Origin: Actinophytocola sp963727495 | Lineage (GTDB): Bacteria > Actinomycetota > Actinomycetes > Mycobacteriales > Pseudonocardiaceae | NCBI GenBank assembly: GCA_963727495.1 | Contig: CAVSGQ010000007.1 | Span: forward strand, 1,302,001-1,366,000 | Reading direction: 5' to 3' | DNA: 64,000 nt | Shown here: positions 61,492-64,000 of the stretch, piece after piece | How positions within the stretch are numbered: position 1 is the stretch's first letter | Layout of the letters: the number at the start of each line of letters is the position of its first letter | Program-made: the position numbers and the translations under genes | The notes under the pieces: model-generated | Seen by the model: the letters and a program-made list of their open reading frames with translations, nothing else | The model's database searches: none | What the model was told of the DNA's origin: nothing

Positions 61492-62646
61492 GTGGACACG
61501 GCGATGACCTGCGAGAAGCGGTCGGCCCGCGCGGTCGCCGCGGCCACCGCGGCCATCGCGCTGTGCGTCGGCGCGTCGACCTTCGGCGAGTACGCCGCGG
61601 GCCGGCGCGGAGGGGTGTTCGCCGCGGAGGTCGCGGTGGCGGTGCTCGCGGTCGCGGTGCTGCCGGTGCTGTTCCGCCGGCCGGTGGGCGGGGCGCTCGC
61701 CCTCGCGGCGCTCGCGGCGGTGGCGCCGACCGCGACCCCGGCATCCACGGTCGGCACGTTGCAGGTCGCGCGCTCCCGGCCGCTCGCCCCGACGGTCGGG
61801 GTCGCGCTGGCCGGGGCCGCCGCGCACCTGCTGCGCGCGCTGTGGCTGCCCACACCCGGACTGTCGTTCCTGTGGTGGACGGTGCTCGTGGTGCTCACCC
61901 ATGCCGCGCTCGTCGGCTGGGGCCTGCTCGCCGCGGCCCGCCGGGCGCTGATCGCGTCGCTGGAGGAGCGCGCCGCGCGGGCCGAGGCGGAGCAGGGCAG
62001 GCGGGTCGCCGAGGCGCGCGCGGCGGAGCGGACGGCGATCGCCCGGGAGATGCACGACGTGCTCGCGCACCGGCTGTCGCTGCTCGCGACCTACGCGGGC
62101 GCGCTCGAGTACCGCCCCGACGCCCCGCCGGAACAGCTGTCCGACGCGGCCGGGGTGATCCGGACCAGCGCGCACCAGGCGCTCGACGAGCTCCGTGACG
62201 TGATCACCCTGCTGCGTGAGGACACCGCGGAGTCCGGCGAGCCGGACCGGCCGGTCCCGGCGCTGTCCGACCTGGCCGAGCTGGTCGCGGAGTCCCGCGC
62301 GGTCGGCACCCGGGTCGAGGTCCGCGACGCGCTCGCCGACCGGGCGGCGCTGCCCGGGCGCACCGGGCGCACCGCGTACCGGGTGGTGCAGGAGGCGCTG
62401 ACCAACGCCCGCAAGCATGCCCCGGGCCAGCCGGTCTCGATCGCGCTGGACGGCACCCCTGGCTCGCGGCTGGTGATCGAGGTGCGCAACCCGCTTCCCG
62501 GCGAACCCGCCGCACCGGCGATCCCGGGGTCGGGCAGCGGGCTCGTCGGCCTCACCGAGCGGGTGCGCCTGGCCGGCGGGCAGCTCGACCACGTGCGCGG
62601 GCCCGGTGAGTTCCGGCTGCACGCCTGGTTACCGTGGCCCGCATGA
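61492..62646 (+). CDS. Sensor histidine kinase (HisKA_3 type)
   Basis: 384 residues from GTG 61492 (ATG 61504 is an alternative). Several hydrophobic helices fill residues 10-150; the phospho-acceptor site is AIAREMHDVLAHRLSLLATY, and EALTNARKHAPG is the N box; GSGSGLVGLTERVRL the G box. Its stop overlaps the regulator start (ATGA). Confidence 0.92.
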   Translation: MDTAMTCEKRSARAVAAATAAIALCVGASTFGEYAAGRRGGVFAAEVAVAVLAVAVLPVLFRRPVGGALALAALAAVAPTATPASTVGTLQVARSRPLAPTVGVALAGAAAHLLRALWLPTPGLSFLWWTVLVVLTHAALVGWGLLAAARRALIASLEERAARAEAEQGRRVAEARAAERTAIAREMHDVLAHRLSLLATYAGALEYRPDAPPEQLSDAAGVIRTSAHQALDELRDVITLLREDTAESGEPDRPVPALSDLAELVAESRAVGTRVEVRDALADRAALPGRTGRTAYRVVQEALTNARKHAPGQPVSIALDGTPGSRLVIEVRNPLPGEPAAPAIPGSGSGLVGLTERVRLAGGQLDHVRGPGEFRLHAWLPWPA

Positions 62647-63290
62647 CGGTCCGGGTTCTGGTGGTCGACGACGACGCGCTGGTGCGGTCCGGGCTGACCA
62701 TGATGCTCGACGGCGCGGACGGTGTGGCGGTGGTCGGCGAGGCGGCCGACGGCGAGGCGGTGACCGCCGCGCTCGACGCGCACCCGACCGACGTCGTGCT
62801 GATGGACATCCGGATGCCGCGGGTGAACGGGATCGCGGCGACGCGGATGGTGCGGGCCCGGCCGCGGCCGCCCGAGGTGATCGTGCTGACGACGTTCGAC
62901 ACCGACGAGAACGTGCTCCGCGCGCTGCGCGCGGGCGCGTCCGGCTTCCTGCTCAAGGACTCGCCGCCCGCGCAGATCGCCGACGCGGTGCGCCGGGTCG
63001 CCGCCGGCGAGCCGATCCTCTCCCCCGGGATCACCCGCCGGCTGATGGACCGCGCGGCGACCGAGGCGGGCGCCTACGACCGGGCGCGGGCCGCCCTGCG
63101 GGCGCTGTCGGCCCGCGAGCACGAGGTCGCGCTCGCCGTCGGCGAGGGCCGCACCAACGCGGAGATCGCCGAGCGGCTGTTCGTCTCGGTGGCGACGGTG
63201 AAGGCGCACATCACCCGCATCCTGACCAAGCTGGAGCTGGGCAACCGCACGCAGATCGCGCTGCTGATGCACGACGCCGGCCTCACCTGA
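62643..63290 (+). CDS. NarL/FixJ-type response regulator
   Basis: 215 residues. Receiver: VLVVDDDALVRSG, phospho-acceptor D55 in DVVLMDIRMP, VIVLTTFDTDEN and GFLLKD. LuxR helix-turn-helix: LSAREHEVALAVGEGRTNAE then IAERLFVSVATVKAHITRIL. Coupled to the kinase. Targets unknown. Confidence 0.93.
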   Translation: MTVRVLVVDDDALVRSGLTMMLDGADGVAVVGEAADGEAVTAALDAHPTDVVLMDIRMPRVNGIAATRMVRARPRPPEVIVLTTFDTDENVLRALRAGASGFLLKDSPPAQIADAVRRVAAGEPILSPGITRRLMDRAATEAGAYDRARAALRALSAREHEVALAVGEGRTNAEIAERLFVSVATVKAHITRILTKLELGNRTQIALLMHDAGLT

Positions 63291-63343
63291 CCGGCTGCCG
63301 ATTGCCGGTTGCCGGGGCGCCCCGACCGGTCGACGATGGGCCG

Positions 63344-63880
63344 ATGCTGGAGCTGCTGAGCCGCCGCTGGCACCTGGTCGTGCTGCGTGGGGTCGTCGCC
63401 GTCGTGTTCGGCATCGTCGCGATCGTCTGGCCGGAGATCACCGTGCTGTCGCTCGCCCTGCTGTGGGGTGTCTACATGCTTCTCGACGGAGTCGCGTCGA
63501 TCGTCATGGGCATGGGCAGCGGGACCGACCGGATGTACATGATCGTGCTCGGCGCGCTGGGCATCGCCTCCGGCGTGATCGCCCTGGTGTGGCCGCAGAT
63601 CACGGTCATCGTGCTGCTCGTGGTGATCGCCGTGTGGGCGATCGTCGCGGGCGTCATGCAGATCTCGGCCGCGGTGCGGCTGCGCAAGGTGATCCGCAAC
63701 GAGTGGTTCCTCGCGATCTCCGGCGTGGTCACGCTGGTCCTCGGCCTGCTGCTGATCGTGCAGCCGGCGGAGGGGGCGATCGCGCTGCTCGTCGCCATCG
63801 CCACGTTCGCCATCGCCTGGGGCGTGGTGCTGATCGTGCTCGGGTTCCGGTTGCGCCAGCTGCGTTCCCGGCCGATCTGA
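63344..63880 (+). CDS. HdeD/DUF308-family membrane protein
   Basis: 178 residues with six helices in three pairs, each pair holding a WP or QP turn: FGIVAIVWPEITVLSLALLW, ASGVIALVWPQITVIVLLVV and GLLLIVQPAEGAIALLVAIA. This internal threefold repeat is typical of HdeD-like proteins linked to acid resistance in enterics; the role in actinomycetes is unknown. Confidence 0.9.
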   Translation: MLELLSRRWHLVVLRGVVAVVFGIVAIVWPEITVLSLALLWGVYMLLDGVASIVMGMGSGTDRMYMIVLGALGIASGVIALVWPQITVIVLLVVIAVWAIVAGVMQISAAVRLRKVIRNEWFLAISGVVTLVLGLLLIVQPAEGAIALLVAIATFAIAWGVVLIVLGFRLRQLRSRPI

Positions 63881-63915
63881 CCCCCGCAGCGCCACCTCGC
63901 GTTTACCCTCGCGAC

Positions 63916-64000
63916 ATGTCCTACCACAGGTACGTCGCCATCGGGGACAGCTGCGCGGAGGGGCTCGACGACCCCTACCCGGACGGCAGCGGCTACCGCG
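63916..64000 (+). CDS. SGNH/GDSL-type hydrolase (5' part only)
   Basis: ATG 63916 gives MSYHRYVAIGDSCAEGLDDP and runs off the window. GDS with the following acidic stretch is block I of SGNH esterases/lipases; the nucleophile would be Ser12. Only 28 residues are visible. Confidence 0.8.
   Translation, partial: MSYHRYVAIGDSCAEGLDDPYPDGSGYR

Overview
The window is about 73-75% G+C, starts many genes with GTG, couples genes through 4-bp ATGA/GTGA overlaps, and carries Lsr2, an AfsR/SARP-type regulator, F420-type luciferase-like oxidoreductase, a DasR-type operator, ECF sigma/zinc anti-sigma genes and GPP34 protein. This points to an actinomycete chromosome, most likely Pseudonocardiaceae (Amycolatopsis-like; inference from gene content only). 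No phage, insertion sequence, rRNA or CRISPR array was seen.

Layout. 1-3.2 kb (-): 5' part of a membrane-hydrogenase/complex-I-like operon (20-kDa Fe-S subunit, HyfB-like antiporter subunit, HyfC-like subunit), with a two-copy 74-bp repeat inserted at a stop/start junction. 3.3-8.4 kb: pentapeptide membrane protein, TetR/FAD-monooxygenase divergent pair, NarL-type two-component system. 8.5-11.7 kb: ABC exporter, one permease frameshifted. 11.7-17.2 kb: lipoprotein, LtrA-like protein, ureohydrolase, YjbR-like protein, secreted beta-helix glycosidase. 17.6-23.4 kb: selenocysteine cassette (selA, selB, tRNA-Sec, selD) with an enoyl-CoA hydratase and a GntR regulator inside it. 23.4-32.7 kb: 6-phosphogluconate dehydrogenase, GPP34, ABC exporter, membrane pseudokinase, polysaccharide deacetylase, damaged AfsR-like regulator, FAD monooxygenase. 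32.7-46 kb: DUF305 lipoprotein, chitin-type LPMO with two DasR-like sites, small stress and enzyme genes, Lsr2, a TmrB-like protein, carotenoid-desaturase-like and alditol-oxidase-like enzymes. 46-55 kb: HATPase, LLM oxidoreductase, then an ECF sigma/anti-sigma pair divergent from a redox operon. 55-64 kb: monooxygenase/TetR pair, asparaginase, desaturase, YceI protein, a second two-component system, HdeD-like protein and the start of an SGNH hydrolase.

The most unusual region is 47.6-54.9 kb. A SigL/RslA-like sigma/anti-sigma pair faces a SigL-type promoter. That promoter reads into a large secreted protein with two apparently identical DUF1996 domains, a 33-codon ORF, a ferric-reductase-like heme membrane protein, a three-cysteine ferredoxin, a ferredoxin reductase with a long proline-rich tail and an 18-codon coupled ORF. 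Together they look like a transmembrane electron-export module serving a cell-surface protein, under redox-sensing control.

Two other recurring patterns stand out. Four arrays of about 21-bp repeats all lie between the 3' ends of convergent genes, three of them clearly flipping orientation in the middle. In addition, six otherwise recognisable genes carry a total of nine one-base reading-frame shifts. These may be assembly errors, so the affected genes are annotated as single loci with the break positions given.
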